Source of the DNA: Hyphomicrobiales bacterium
GTDB taxonomy: Bacteria > Pseudomonadota > Alphaproteobacteria > Rhizobiales > Rhizobiaceae
NCBI GenBank assembly: GCA_900473745.1
Contig: UCMW01000003.1
Span: 62,339 to 126,338 of the forward strand
DNA: 64,000 nucleotides
Direction of reading: 5' to 3'
Position numbers and translations under genes: made by a program. Each line of letters begins with the position of its first letter. The first letter of the stretch is position 1. Under the pieces are notes generated by a model, which searched no databases, was not told the origin of the DNA, and saw only the letters and a program-made list of their open reading frames with translations. Positions 39,466 through 48,255 of the stretch are shown here, one piece after another.

Positions 39466-39867
39466 TCACTGCGCAAAGCGTGAGACAGCGAGATAACCTG
39501 CAGCGCAAGCGGTTGCGGAGAGAAATGCACCCCAGGCCATGTCGACGAGGCTAACCTGCAGAGACCAGCCCTTCAGCGTGGCGAGGTTCGTCATGTCATA
39601 GGTGCCATAGGCGAGCAGGCCGAGCAGCGCCCCGTTGAAGATCGCCGTCAACAGACTGCCGGCAGAAACGGCCGGCATGACGGCGAAATAAACGAGACCG
39701 ATAACGTAGAACAGATAGAAAATTCCAGCCGGCGCGAAGTTCGGCGTCGCCAGGAGCAGCGTGCCGATGTGTTGGCGGTAAAAGCCGATTGCGATGCGCG
39801 TGAGCCACAGAAAATCGAGCGCGAAGAAGACCACGGCCGTCGAAATATAGGCGATCACATAAGCCAT
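39466..39867 (-). CDS. DUF2177 family membrane protein
   Basis: The 133-residue protein has four hydrophobic segments (AYISTAVVFFALDFLWL first) and the family motifs FLWLTRIAIGFYRQHIG and GTYDMTNLATLKGW. DUF2177 proteins are often co-encoded with the ECF sigma factor RpoE and ChrR, as here, and are induced by singlet oxygen. The function is not known. The ATG at 39867 follows GGGGGAGAAG. Confidence 0.85.
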   Translation of the reverse strand: MAYVIAYISTAVVFFALDFLWLTRIAIGFYRQHIGTLLLATPNFAPAGIFYLFYVIGLVYFAVMPAVSAGSLLTAIFNGALLGLLAYGTYDMTNLATLKGWSLQVSLVDMAWGAFLSATACAAGYLAVSRFAQ

Positions 39868-39882
39868 TGGTCTTCTCCCCCG

Positions 39883-39902
39883 GGCCGGGCTTCGGCCCGG
39901 CC
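39883..39902 (-). other. Hairpin between chrR and the DUF2177 gene
   Basis: An 8-bp stem (GGCCGGGC / GCCCGGCC) closes a 4-base loop, right after the chrR stop. No U-run follows. It may separate expression of the regulator pair from the membrane protein. Confidence 0.5.
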
Positions 39903-39907
39903 TTCCA

Positions 39908-40585
39908 TCAGATTCCGAGTACCGGCTGGACAAGCCGAACAAGCAGGCTCTTGAACTTCAGCGGTGCGTCGGTCACGGCGAGACAGATGCAGTCCTCGTC
40001 CGGCGTCGCAACCGGCTGATGGGTCAGCGTCTCGTCAGCCTCTTCGATGTCGCCTCGCTTGAAAACGGTCGCACCATCGGTGAAGGCGCCCTTCAGCACC
40101 AGCGTGAGCTCGCGCCCGCCATGCGAATGCTCCGGCACGGGCTTGCCGGCCGGGATCTTGAGAAGTCGGACTTGGCTCTCAGAATCGCCCGTCTTGATCG
40201 GAATATGATAGGCACCGCGTCCGAGGGCCTTCCACTTCAACACCTCGACATCGCCGCCGAGATAAGAGCGCAAAGGCTCGGGAAGAACCGGAACGTCAGC
40301 GGGCGTCGCAACGGGCTTGGCTGCAGATGCCCTCGATGAACCCTCCGAAGACAGCTTTGTCTTCATCGCGGCCCAGCTATTGGCCGAAGTCGCCACGCTA
40401 TCGTTTTCATCGACCGCCTCAAGCAACTGCCCGCCGGTATGCTCCATGAAGGACAGCCGGTCACGGCAGGTCGGGCACAGCGCCAGATGCGTCGCAACAG
40501 CGATGCTCCAGCCCTCGGTCAAGTTGCCCGTGGCATAATCGAGCAGCAGTTCGTCGCTGATATGATGTTGGACGTGGAGCGTCAT
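39908..40585 (-). CDS. chrR: ChrR-type anti-sigma factor
   Basis: The 225-residue protein has the zinc-binding anti-sigma domain at the N-terminus (His33, Cys37, Cys40 in THLALCPTC) and a C-terminal cupin (HSHGGRELTLVLKGAF). ChrR holds RpoE inactive until singlet oxygen or organic peroxide releases it; the cupin is needed for the signal. Its start overlaps the rpoE stop by four bases. Confidence 0.93.
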   Translation of the reverse strand: MTLHVQHHISDELLLDYATGNLTEGWSIAVATHLALCPTCRDRLSFMEHTGGQLLEAVDENDSVATSANSWAAMKTKLSSEGSSRASAAKPVATPADVPVLPEPLRSYLGGDVEVLKWKALGRGAYHIPIKTGDSESQVRLLKIPAGKPVPEHSHGGRELTLVLKGAFTDGATVFKRGDIEEADETLTHQPVATPDEDCICLAVTDAPLKFKSLLVRLVQPVLGI

Positions 40586-41151
40586 GCCCGCTCCTCCAGT
40601 GCTGCACGTAGCTTGGCGAAGGCCAGCCGGATGCGCGATTTGACGGTTCCCATCGGCAGGCCGAGTTCGGCTGCGATCATGCTGTGAGAGGCTTCTCTGT
40701 AGAATGACATTTTGAGGAGTTCGAGCTGTTCGGGTGGTAGGGTTTCCATGGCACGGCGGAGGCGATCGGCCTCCTGGCGCGTTTCGAATTCTATATCGGC
40801 CGGCGGCACGTCATCCGGCACGAAAGCCGGATCGGTCGGATCGAAAGTCGGCCGTTTCTCGCGACGAAACGCGTCTATTCTGAGATTTCTGGCGATTGTG
40901 AAGATCCAGCTCGATACATTTCCCCGCGTCGGGTCGAATTGCTCGGCCTTGTTCCAGACCGCGAGCATGGTCTCCTGCATCAATTCCTCGGCTGCCTGCC
41001 CGTCCCGGGCGAGCTTGGCCATGTAGGCACGCACTTTCGGACCATAATACTTGAAGATCGTCTCGAAGGCTTCGATGTCACGATCACGGCCCACTGCGGC
41101 CAAAAGTTGCGAAAATTTACGCTGGTCCAGTTCTTCCACCGACTCGGTCAT
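40582..41151 (-). CDS. rpoE: ECF sigma factor RpoE, ECF11 group
   Basis: The 189-residue sigma factor has region 2 (FETIFKYYGPKVRAYM, QETMLAVWNKAEQFD, then SWIFTIARNLRIDAFRR) and region 4 (ETLPPEQLELLKMSFYR, GLPMGTVKSRIRLAF). Pairing with ChrR identifies the singlet-oxygen response group known from Rhodobacter sphaeroides. The ATG at 41151 gives the usual family length; the frame continues to 41295 with no homologous residues. Confidence 0.92.
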   Translation of the reverse strand: MTESVEELDQRKFSQLLAAVGRDRDIEAFETIFKYYGPKVRAYMAKLARDGQAAEELMQETMLAVWNKAEQFDPTRGNVSSWIFTIARNLRIDAFRREKRPTFDPTDPAFVPDDVPPADIEFETRQEADRLRRAMETLPPEQLELLKMSFYREASHSMIAAELGLPMGTVKSRIRLAFAKLRAALEERA

Positions 41152-41264
41152 CGAAACGCTTTTTTTCCCTCTTTTGAGCGACGCAACGACCTGTTGCCGC
41201 GCGGTTCGCCCGGGGTCATTCTGGCACGCATCAGCCGAGATGTGTATGGCGTTCATCATGAAAG

Positions 41265-41294
41265 GCTCTACGCCGAGCCTGTTTGCCCGGATCA
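41265..41294 (-). promoter_or_regulatory. Candidate RpoE-dependent promoter of rpoE-chrR
   Basis: On the minus strand TGATCC (41294-41289) and TAGAGC (41270-41265) are 18 bases apart. TGATCC as a -35 box is the known ECF11 pattern from Rhodobacter. The leader to the rpoE ATG would be about 107 bases. No equally good match was found for the divergent operon. Confidence 0.4.
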
Positions 41295-41392
41295 CCGAAC
41301 TCGAATTTATTCGCTACGATCAATCCATTGCGAAATGCAGTGCGTAGTCATGGGCAAAACCTTTCAGTATTTTGGTCGGCAAAGGGCAGGTA

Positions 41393-42751
41393 ATGGGTAT
41401 TGGTGTTTCGAAGGCCGCATTCGGCGGTAGACGCAGGATCGCGGTCATCGGCTCGGGAATATCGGGTCTGTCATGCGCCTGGCTCCTTTCCAAGACCGTG
41501 GAAGTCGTCCTTTACGAAACAGAAGACCGTCCAGGTGGCCACTCCAACACGGTGCTGGCGCCAGGTGTCGTCAAGGACATTCCCGTCGACACCGGCTTCA
41601 TCGTTTATAACGACCGCAATTACCCCAATCTCGTGAAACTCTTCGAACATCTCGCCGTGCCGACCTTGCCGTCGAACATGTCATTCGCCGCCTCGCTCGG
41701 CGGCGGGGCCTTCGAATACTCGGGGTCGGGTCTGTCTGGACTGCTCGGGCAGAAATCCAACCTTCTGCGACCGCGCTTCTGGCGCATGGTCAAGGACATC
41801 CTCCGTTTTTACAAGGAAGCACCCGCTCTACTTGAGAAGCGCGAATTGGAAGGTGTGTCGCTCGGCGACTACCTCGCATCCGCCGACTACGCACCGACCT
41901 TCGTGGAGGACCATCTCCTGCCTATGGGAGCTGCCATCTGGTCGACGACTGCTTCGGAAATGCGTCTCTATCCGCTGCACGCCTTTATCCGCTTCTTCGC
42001 CAACCATGGACTCCTGACACTCAAGGATCGTCCGCGCTGGCGTACGGTAAAGGGCGGCAGCCGTGAATATGTCGCGCGCATTCTCGCCGATTTTAACGGC
42101 GAAGTTCGTCTCGCGACTGCCGTGACAGGGGTTCGACGTGGCAGCGCGGGCGTCGAGGTGACTGATGTTCGCGGCGGCGTGGAAACCTTCGACGACGTCG
42201 TGCTTGCCACACATGCAAACCAGAGCATCGATCTGCTCGAGGATGCCGATGGGGATGAGCGCGAGGTGCTGGAATCCTTCCAGTACACACCGAACCTCGC
42301 AGTCCTGCATTCAGATGAGCGCCTGATGCCGAAGCGCAAGTCGGTGTGGTCGAGCTGGAATTATGTGGCCGAAAAGCAGGCAGATGCCAGCGACACGCTC
42401 TGCGTCACTTACTGGATGAACATGCTGCAGTCCCTCGATCCGGCGACGCCGCTCTTCGTCACGCTCAACCCCTGCCGTCCGATCGACCCCTCGAAGATCA
42501 TCAGGACCTTCAATTACGAACATCCGCTTTTCGACGTTGCCGCCATCCGTGCCCAGCGCCGCATCTGGCAACTCCAGGGCCGCCGCAACACATGGTTCTG
42601 TGGCGCCTATTTCGGGAGCGGATTCCATGAGGACGGGCTTCAGGCCGGGCTGGCAGTTGCCGAAGCGCTCGGCGGCGGTCGCCGGCCATGGACGGTCGAA
42701 AACGAGTCTGGCCGCATTGTGATCAACCGCGAGCTCGAGGCTGCGGAATGA
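41393..42751 (+). CDS. FAD-dependent amine-oxidase-like protein (COG2907)
   Basis: The 452-residue flavoprotein has the N-terminal FAD site IAVIGSGISGLSCAWLL and ETEDRPGGHSNT, and a C-terminal FAD contact FCGAYFGSGFHEDGLQAG. It is usually encoded with DUF1365 and cyclopropane synthase and is part of the RpoE/ChrR response. A role in remodelling membrane fatty acids, for example furan fatty acid formation, has been proposed for this gene set. ATG 41393 follows AAGGGCAGG. Confidence 0.88.
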   Translation: MGIGVSKAAFGGRRRIAVIGSGISGLSCAWLLSKTVEVVLYETEDRPGGHSNTVLAPGVVKDIPVDTGFIVYNDRNYPNLVKLFEHLAVPTLPSNMSFAASLGGGAFEYSGSGLSGLLGQKSNLLRPRFWRMVKDILRFYKEAPALLEKRELEGVSLGDYLASADYAPTFVEDHLLPMGAAIWSTTASEMRLYPLHAFIRFFANHGLLTLKDRPRWRTVKGGSREYVARILADFNGEVRLATAVTGVRRGSAGVEVTDVRGGVETFDDVVLATHANQSIDLLEDADGDEREVLESFQYTPNLAVLHSDERLMPKRKSVWSSWNYVAEKQADASDTLCVTYWMNMLQSLDPATPLFVTLNPCRPIDPSKIIRTFNYEHPLFDVAAIRAQRRIWQLQGRRNTWFCGAYFGSGFHEDGLQAGLAVAEALGGGRRPWTVENESGRIVINRELEAAE

Positions 42752-43542
42752 TCGAGCACTCCGCCATATATGCCGGCCATGTTTTGCATGCCCGCAGCCG
42801 GCCGAAAAAACACAGCCTCCGCTACAGCGTGTTTTCGCTGCTGGTTGACCTCGACGAGATTTGCCAGCTTAACGATAGACTTCGCCTGTTCGGCTACAAC
42901 AAGCCCGCCCTCTATTCCGTGCATGATGCCGACCACGGCAATGGGCGAACGGGGGAGTTGCGATCCTGGGTCGAAGAGCGTCTCGCGGCCGCCGGGCTTG
43001 AAGGCCGTAGCTGGAACATCCGGATGCTCTGCTATCCGCGGATCCTCGGCTATGTCTTCAACCCGATCACGGTGTATTTCTGCTACCGGCCGGAAGACCA
43101 GTTGGCGGGCGTGCTTTACGAGGTGTGCAACACGTTCAACGAGCGCCACACCTATGTGATCCCGGTCGAATCCGAGGCGACCGGGATCCTGCGCCATCGC
43201 TGCGCCAAGGAGATGTATGTCTCTCCCTTCATGCCGATGAACTGCGAATACAACTTTCGCATCAGCCCGCCTGCGGACGACGTGGCCATCAATATCGGCG
43301 AGAGCGATCCGGATGGTCCGATGCTCTTCGCAACCTTCTCCGGTAAGCGTCGCCCCTTGTCGGATGGGGCCTTATTGCGCATGCTGGTGGCCTATCCCCT
43401 GATGACCATGAAGGTGATGGGGGGCATCCACTGGGAGGCGCTGAAACTCTGGTGGAAAGGCGTTCCGATCTATCGGCACAAGCCGGCGGCAGCCAGGATT
43501 GCGTCGACGATCGTCGTGCAGAATGGGATGGGTAAGTCATGA
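42748..43542 (+). CDS. DUF1365 family protein
   Basis: The 264-residue protein starts MIEHSAIYAGHVLHAR and contains GYVFNPITVYFCYR and KEMYVSPFMPMNCEYNF, the DUF1365 hallmarks. It overlaps its neighbours by ATGA on both sides, so all three gene products are made together. It probably takes part in modifying unsaturated fatty acyl chains; the reaction is unknown. Confidence 0.9.
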   Translation: MIEHSAIYAGHVLHARSRPKKHSLRYSVFSLLVDLDEICQLNDRLRLFGYNKPALYSVHDADHGNGRTGELRSWVEERLAAAGLEGRSWNIRMLCYPRILGYVFNPITVYFCYRPEDQLAGVLYEVCNTFNERHTYVIPVESEATGILRHRCAKEMYVSPFMPMNCEYNFRISPPADDVAINIGESDPDGPMLFATFSGKRRPLSDGALLRMLVAYPLMTMKVMGGIHWEALKLWWKGVPIYRHKPAAARIASTIVVQNGMGKS

Positions 43543-44756
43543 GTCATGCCGAAGGGGAAATGCAGCCGATCGTGAGCGGTCTAACCTTTTGGCAGCGCAT
43601 GATGTGCCGCTGGGCAGACCGAATTGCCGTCGGACGTCTGACGCTCCAATTCGAGGGCTATGGGGAGCACGTGGCGATCGGCGAAAAACCTGGGCCGAAT
43701 GCTGTTCTGTGTGTTCGCAATGCCAGCCCCGTACTGCGTCTTCTGACCGGTGGCACCCTCGGCTTCGCGCAGTCCTTCATGGACGGCGACTTGGACTCGC
43801 CCGACATCGGCGCCGTCCTGGAGCTCGCCCTGTCCAACGAGGCCCAGCTCGGAGCAGTGCTTGCGTCCTCCTCCGTATTCAATGCCCTGGCGCGCCTGCG
43901 GCACAAACTGCGGCGCAATTCGAAAAAGGGTAGCCGACGAAACATCGCCTATCATTACGATCTCGGGAACGCCTTCTACGAGCTCTGGCTCGACCGGACG
44001 ATGACATATTCCTCGGCACTCTACAGCGCGCCGGGTATGTCACTCGCCGATGCGCAGGAGGCGAAATACGCGCGCATTGTAGAGGAACTGCAGATCGGTC
44101 CGGAAGATCACGTCCTCGAAATAGGCTGCGGCTGGGGTGGCTTTGCCGAACATGCAATCCGCAAGACGGGGTGTCGGGTGACCGGCCTGACGCTGTCCAC
44201 AGAGCAGGCGAAGTTTGCCCGCGAGCGCTTGGAAAAGGCGGGTTTTGCCGATCGGATCGACATCCGCCTGGAAGACTACCGGGACTGCAGCGGCCAGTAC
44301 GACAAGATCGTTTCGATCGAGATGTTCGAAGCCGTCGGCGAAGAGAACTGGCCCGTCTATTTCGAGGCTGTCCAGAAGCGTCTGGTTCCAGGCGGTAAGG
44401 CGCTTATTCAGACGATTACTATCGACGAGAGCCGCTTCGACTATTATCGCCGTAGCGCCGATTTCATCCAGACCTATATCTTCCCGGGTGGCATGCTGCC
44501 CTCGATCACTGTCTTCGAGCGAGATGCCATGGCAGCTGGACTTAAGGTCGGCGATCGCTTCCGCTTCGGCCGCGACTACGACCGGACATTGCTCGCATGG
44601 GATAGTGCGTTTACCGCCAACTGGCAGAAGATCGAACCGCTCGGCTTCGATCGCCGCTTCCATCGCATGTGGCGGCTTTACCTACACTATTGCGCCGTCG
44701 GCTTCCGCTTCGGCCGCATTGATGTCGTACAGTTCAGGCTGGAAAAGCCAGCCTGA
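43539..44756 (+). CDS. cfa: Cyclopropane-fatty-acyl-phospholipid synthase family methyltransferase
   Basis: The 405-residue protein has an N-terminal lipid-binding part and a SAM-dependent methyltransferase domain (VLEIGCGWGGFAEHA; then GLTLSTEQAKFAR; EMFEAVGEENW; PGGMLPS). It adds a methylene or methyl group from SAM to double bonds of membrane lipids. Within this operon it is part of the singlet-oxygen response and may not be the main Cfa of the cell. Confidence 0.92.
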   Translation: MSHAEGEMQPIVSGLTFWQRMMCRWADRIAVGRLTLQFEGYGEHVAIGEKPGPNAVLCVRNASPVLRLLTGGTLGFAQSFMDGDLDSPDIGAVLELALSNEAQLGAVLASSSVFNALARLRHKLRRNSKKGSRRNIAYHYDLGNAFYELWLDRTMTYSSALYSAPGMSLADAQEAKYARIVEELQIGPEDHVLEIGCGWGGFAEHAIRKTGCRVTGLTLSTEQAKFARERLEKAGFADRIDIRLEDYRDCSGQYDKIVSIEMFEAVGEENWPVYFEAVQKRLVPGGKALIQTITIDESRFDYYRRSADFIQTYIFPGGMLPSITVFERDAMAAGLKVGDRFRFGRDYDRTLLAWDSAFTANWQKIEPLGFDRRFHRMWRLYLHYCAVGFRFGRIDVVQFRLEKPA

Positions 44757-44789
44757 ACATCGTGCTTGCTTGTCGAATAGAAGCTGTGG

Positions 44790-45542
44790 TCACTGCTTTG
44801 GCCGCAGCATCCGGCGCGTGAGGGCAAAGCGCAGCGAATGCGGCAGCGCATGCAGAAGCCGGATGGCAAGCGCCATCTTCCACGGGAAAATGATCTCGAA
44901 TTTCCCCTTCGCCAGGCCTTTGGCGATGGTATTGGCCGCTTCTTCCGACGAAACGAGAAACGGCATCGGAAAATCGTTCTTCTCCGTCAGCGGCGTGTCG
45001 ACGAAACCCGGATTGACGATGGTGATCTTCACCCCGTGCCGTTCGAGTTCCGGATAGAGCGCCTCGCACATGACGTTGAGTGCGGCCTTGGTCGCGCCAT
45101 AAGTGGCCGCACCCGGCAGCCCGACATAGCCGGAAACCGAAGCAACGACTGCGATATGGCCCCTGCGGCGCGCGATCATCGCTGGCATCACGGTTTCGAG
45201 GCAGGACGCAGTGCCGAGCACGTTGAGATCGAACATCTGCCGCGTCCGGCTCAGTTCGAAATCCTCGGCATAGTCACGCGTGTATGATCCTGCAGCAAAG
45301 ACTGCGAGGTCGATCGCGCCCATCTCGTCTTCAATTGCCGCGAAGACCCGCTTAACAGCGTCCGGATCCGTCACGTCGAGCGGATACACGCCGATCTTTC
45401 CCGGGTGGCTCGTTGCGAACTCGGCCAAGGCATCGGCGCTGCGTGCACTGACGGCGACGCGGTATCCGTCCCGCCGAAGCCGTTCGGCAAGGGCTCGGCC
45501 GATGCCGGAGCTGGAACCCGTAATCCAGGCGATCTTGGTCAT
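44790..45542 (-). CDS. Short-chain dehydrogenase/reductase
   Basis: A 250-residue SDR with NAD(P) motif TGSSSGIGRA, the NAAG-like AAGSY, catalytic Ser of SVSGYVG and YGATKAA. The C-terminal stretch IIFPWKMALAIRLLHALP is hydrophobic and suggests membrane association. It converges with the cfa operon and is commonly found near it, so it may act on lipid or quinone carbonyls. Substrate unknown. The ATG at 45542 follows AGAGGA. Confidence 0.85.
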   Translation of the reverse strand: MTKIAWITGSSSGIGRALAERLRRDGYRVAVSARSADALAEFATSHPGKIGVYPLDVTDPDAVKRVFAAIEDEMGAIDLAVFAAGSYTRDYAEDFELSRTRQMFDLNVLGTASCLETVMPAMIARRRGHIAVVASVSGYVGLPGAATYGATKAALNVMCEALYPELERHGVKITIVNPGFVDTPLTEKNDFPMPFLVSSEEAANTIAKGLAKGKFEIIFPWKMALAIRLLHALPHSLRFALTRRMLRPKQ

Positions 45543-45594
45543 GACGTCCTCTTGTTTTCTGTCATGACCAATACGCCGGGGCCCCCACTCTGGT

Positions 45595-47019
45595 TCAGAC
45601 TTTCCAGCCTTCGAGCAGTGATAGTCCCTGGCTGAGCAGCGAGGCGGCGCTTCCCTTGTCCGCTGCTTCCACATAGCAGCGCATTTCCGGCGCATTGCCT
45701 GAAGGCCTGAAATGGACGACCCGACCGTCAGCCAGCGTCACTCGCAGCCCATCGATGTCGCTGACCGCCTGGACGGCACCAAGAGGGGCCAGAAAAGCGC
45801 CCAGTTGATCCGGTGAGCTTCGGAGATGCGCCATCAGGCTGGCACTGCGTTCACCGGCATAGTTTTCCAGCCGGTCGCTGAGCGCAACGGGCAGCCTGAT
45901 GTCTTCGACCAGCTCCGAAAGCGAGAGGTCCCGTTTTGCCGCCGTGCCGAGGACGGCAAGTGCGGGCAGGAAGCTGTCGCGTGTCGGCAGCGCCTTGATC
46001 GATTTGCCTCCGATGATGAAATCCGATCCCAGCATCAAGCCACCATTGGCCTCGAAACCTACGACACCGACTTGTCCGGCCGAAAGGCACTCCTCCATGG
46101 CGGCGATGACGTAAGGAGAGCCGACCCTGGTCCGCAAGACATCGAACCCTCCGTCCCTCTCGAGGCCCGAATTGGATGTGACCGGTGTCGCCACAGCGGA
46201 TGCCGCGAGAAACCGGGCAGTGATCAGGCCGAGCAGGTCGCCGCGCAACGGCACGCCGTGTTCGTCCGCCACGAGGGGGCGGTCCCCGTCTCCATCGGTG
46301 GACAGCACGGCATCGAGTGCCAGCTCGTCCGTCCAGCGGGCGAGTTGGTTGATGGTGTCTGGCGACACGGCTTCGGTATCAACCGGAATGAACTGCTCTG
46401 AGCGTCCGAGCGGAAAGACAGTGGCACCGCAATGCTCAAAGACGGTGACGAGCATGTCCCGCGCGACTGAGCTGTGCTGGTAGATGCCGATGCGTTTACC
46501 CTTGAGCCCATCCGACGGAAGGATGTCGAGATTGCGGTCGATGAAGAGCTTCGTCGCCTCGGTTTCCCGGTCTTGCCCTGCGCCTGCCTCCACGCGATTT
46601 GCCTCTGGATCGGCTGCTAACTCGGCGGCGAGACGGGTGATCGCCTCTTCATCCGCCTTGTTCACTTCGCCGTCAGGCCGGTAGAATTTGATCCCGTTGC
46701 GATCAGCCGGGATATGCGACCCGGTCACCATCATACCGGCAGCGCCGATCGAGGAGCCGTAAAGGGCAAGTGCCGGTGTGGGGATCGTGCCGCAGTCGAT
46801 GGGCTCCAGCCCAACGCGCTTCAGGGCGGCCATGATAGTGGAGGCGATCTCGGGGCTTGATGGGCGAAAGTCGCGGCCGATCACCACTGGCGCCCCCGGC
46901 TGGAGGCTGCCGCTGTCCAACATGTGCCGGGCGAACGCCGTGGCATAGAGCGCTGAAACGGAGCCCACCAGATCCGTCGATAATCCTCTCAGTCCGCTCG
47001 TCCCGAACTTTACCGACAT
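45595..47019 (-). CDS. Phosphomannomutase/phosphoglucomutase family protein
   Basis: The 474-residue alpha-D-phosphohexomutase has the four family loops: phosphoserine loop TGSHIPADRNGIK (the usual TASHNP is TGSHIP), metal loop STDGDGDRP, sugar loop GFEANGG and phosphate loop RPSGNAPEMRCYVE. The GFEANGG loop fits phosphomannomutase or PMM/PGM type enzymes rather than GlmM. It makes mannose-1-phosphate or glucose-1-phosphate for polysaccharides. GAGGAGA precedes the ATG. Confidence 0.85.
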   Translation of the reverse strand: MSVKFGTSGLRGLSTDLVGSVSALYATAFARHMLDSGSLQPGAPVVIGRDFRPSSPEIASTIMAALKRVGLEPIDCGTIPTPALALYGSSIGAAGMMVTGSHIPADRNGIKFYRPDGEVNKADEEAITRLAAELAADPEANRVEAGAGQDRETEATKLFIDRNLDILPSDGLKGKRIGIYQHSSVARDMLVTVFEHCGATVFPLGRSEQFIPVDTEAVSPDTINQLARWTDELALDAVLSTDGDGDRPLVADEHGVPLRGDLLGLITARFLAASAVATPVTSNSGLERDGGFDVLRTRVGSPYVIAAMEECLSAGQVGVVGFEANGGLMLGSDFIIGGKSIKALPTRDSFLPALAVLGTAAKRDLSLSELVEDIRLPVALSDRLENYAGERSASLMAHLRSSPDQLGAFLAPLGAVQAVSDIDGLRVTLADGRVVHFRPSGNAPEMRCYVEAADKGSAASLLSQGLSLLEGWKV

Positions 47020-47137
47020 GCGCGTTCTCCTCGGCCTCTTGCATTCAGAAGGCCTTATATGGGCCGACGGCGCTACGGCATCAAGCAGGAGCCGTTTGTC
47101 TGGTCTTTATCGGGCTGGGAAATGCCATCAGGCAGAA

Positions 47138-47261
47138 ATGAAAAGAGCCTGGCGCGGGAGGAGGATGCGCCAGGCTCTTAAACTTGATCGGCAATTGGGA
47201 GGAGGAGGAGTATTGCCGATCCTACCGAGCGGCACTGGGAGGAGGAGTGCGCCGCTTCGAT
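47138..47261 (-). ncRNA. Small RNA with three CCTCCTCCC-loop hairpins (alpha-r14/cuckoo type)
   Basis: On the minus strand three stem-loops follow each other, each showing a CUCCUCC anti-Shine-Dalgarno loop: an interrupted stem at 47228-47256, a 10-bp stem at 47186-47221 and a 13-bp stem at 47143-47179 that ends in UUUU and serves as terminator. A well-formed promoter lies just upstream, giving an RNA of about 124 nt. This matches the alpha-r14 (NfeR1-like) and cuckoo RNA families, which repress translation by pairing with ribosome binding sites. Confidence 0.85.
47140..47179 (-). terminator. Terminator hairpin of the small RNA
   Basis: A perfect 13-bp stem (47143-47155 with 47167-47179) with the loop ATCCTCCTCCC, followed on the minus strand by TTTTCATTT. 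It doubles as the third regulatory hairpin of the RNA. Confidence 0.85.
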
Positions 47262-47267
47262 GCTTTG

Positions 47268-47296
47268 GTTATACCCAGGTTGCTTTGGTCTGCCAA
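47268..47296 (-). promoter_or_regulatory. Sigma-70 promoter of the small RNA
   Basis: On the minus strand TTGGCA (47296-47291) and TATAAC (47273-47268) are exactly 17 bases apart. Transcription would start near 47261, at the base of the first hairpin. Confidence 0.7.
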
Positions 47297-47600
47297 TGAT
47301 TGTTGTTGCAACGCAGCAATGCGTTTTTCGCATGGCTCATCGCATCGACTGGTCTGCCCACCGGCGCTTTCTGGCTGCGATTGCTTTCGTCTCTTTCTCT
47401 TCCGGGTGTAAAACCGAAAACGAACGTTCGGTTGCACAGAATTTCACCATCCATCCTCCCTGCCTATGCCTGTCGCATGCGCTGATCACAGAGCTGTTAC
47501 CGCCGAGGCCAGTATCTACGGGCCTGTCTGGGCGGGATGGTGCGGTCAGAGGCTTTCGGATATAGCGGGCAGAACTGACATCTGACGTCCGGAGGCACGT
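47297..47600. other. 304-base gap with no recognised element
   Basis: Between the small RNA promoter and the RNase D gene nothing beyond the RNase D leader (GGAGG before 47601) could be supported; short open frames here lack ribosome sites. Confidence 0.5.
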
Positions 47601-48224
47601 ATGACGACGATTCGCTATCATGTAGGAGACATTTCCGACGTACGTGCGGCCCGGTACACCGATGCGATCGCGATCGATACGGAAACCCTGGGCCTTGTGC
47701 CGCGTCGGGACCGTCTCTGCGTCGTGCAATTGTCCTCCGGTGACGGCACAGCAGACGTGATCAAGATCGCCGCTGGCCAGACGGCCGCGCCGAACCTGGT
47801 CGCCATGTTGGCGGATCCAGCGCGCCAAAAGATCTTCCACTATGGTCGTTTCGACATCGCAGTGCTGTTTCAGACCTTTGGCGTCACCACGACGAATGTA
47901 TTCTGCACGAAAATCGCGTCACGGCTGACCCGCACTTATACGGATCGTCACGGGCTCAAGGACAATCTGAAGGAATTGCTGGAGGTCGATATTTCGAAGG
48001 CGCAGCAGTCTTCGGATTGGGCTGCGGAAACTCTCAGCCAGGCCCAGCTCGAATATGCCGCTTCGGATGTGCTGCACTTGCACGCCCTGCGCGACAAGCT
48101 CACCCAGCGACTTCTTCGCGAGGGGCGCATGGAGCACGCCACGGCTTGCTTCGCCTTCCTGCCGACCCGCGCGAAACTCGATCTCCTGGGCTGGGAAGAG
48201 ACCGACATCTTCGCTCACAGCTGA
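47601..48224 (+). CDS. rnd: Ribonuclease D, catalytic domain only
   Basis: The 207-residue protein has the DEDDy exonuclease residues: Asp26 and Glu28 (AIDTETLGL), Asp in HYGRFDIAVL, and YAASDVLHL with Tyr and Asp. It lacks the HRDC domains of E. coli RNase D (375 residues), as is normal for the short alphaproteobacterial form, and trims 3' ends of tRNA and other small RNAs. GGAGG precedes the ATG. Confidence 0.9.
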   Translation: MTTIRYHVGDISDVRAARYTDAIAIDTETLGLVPRRDRLCVVQLSSGDGTADVIKIAAGQTAAPNLVAMLADPARQKIFHYGRFDIAVLFQTFGVTTTNVFCTKIASRLTRTYTDRHGLKDNLKELLEVDISKAQQSSDWAAETLSQAQLEYAASDVLHLHALRDKLTQRLLREGRMEHATACFAFLPTRAKLDLLGWEETDIFAHS

Positions 48225-48255
48225 GGTCTCTGGCGGGGGCGGTGCGATCCAGAAG

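Noticed and set aside
47186-47256. GGAGGAGGAG tracts as a simple repeat or CRISPR-like array
   Set aside because: The tracts are loops of distinct hairpins with different stems; spacing and flanks do not fit a repeat array.
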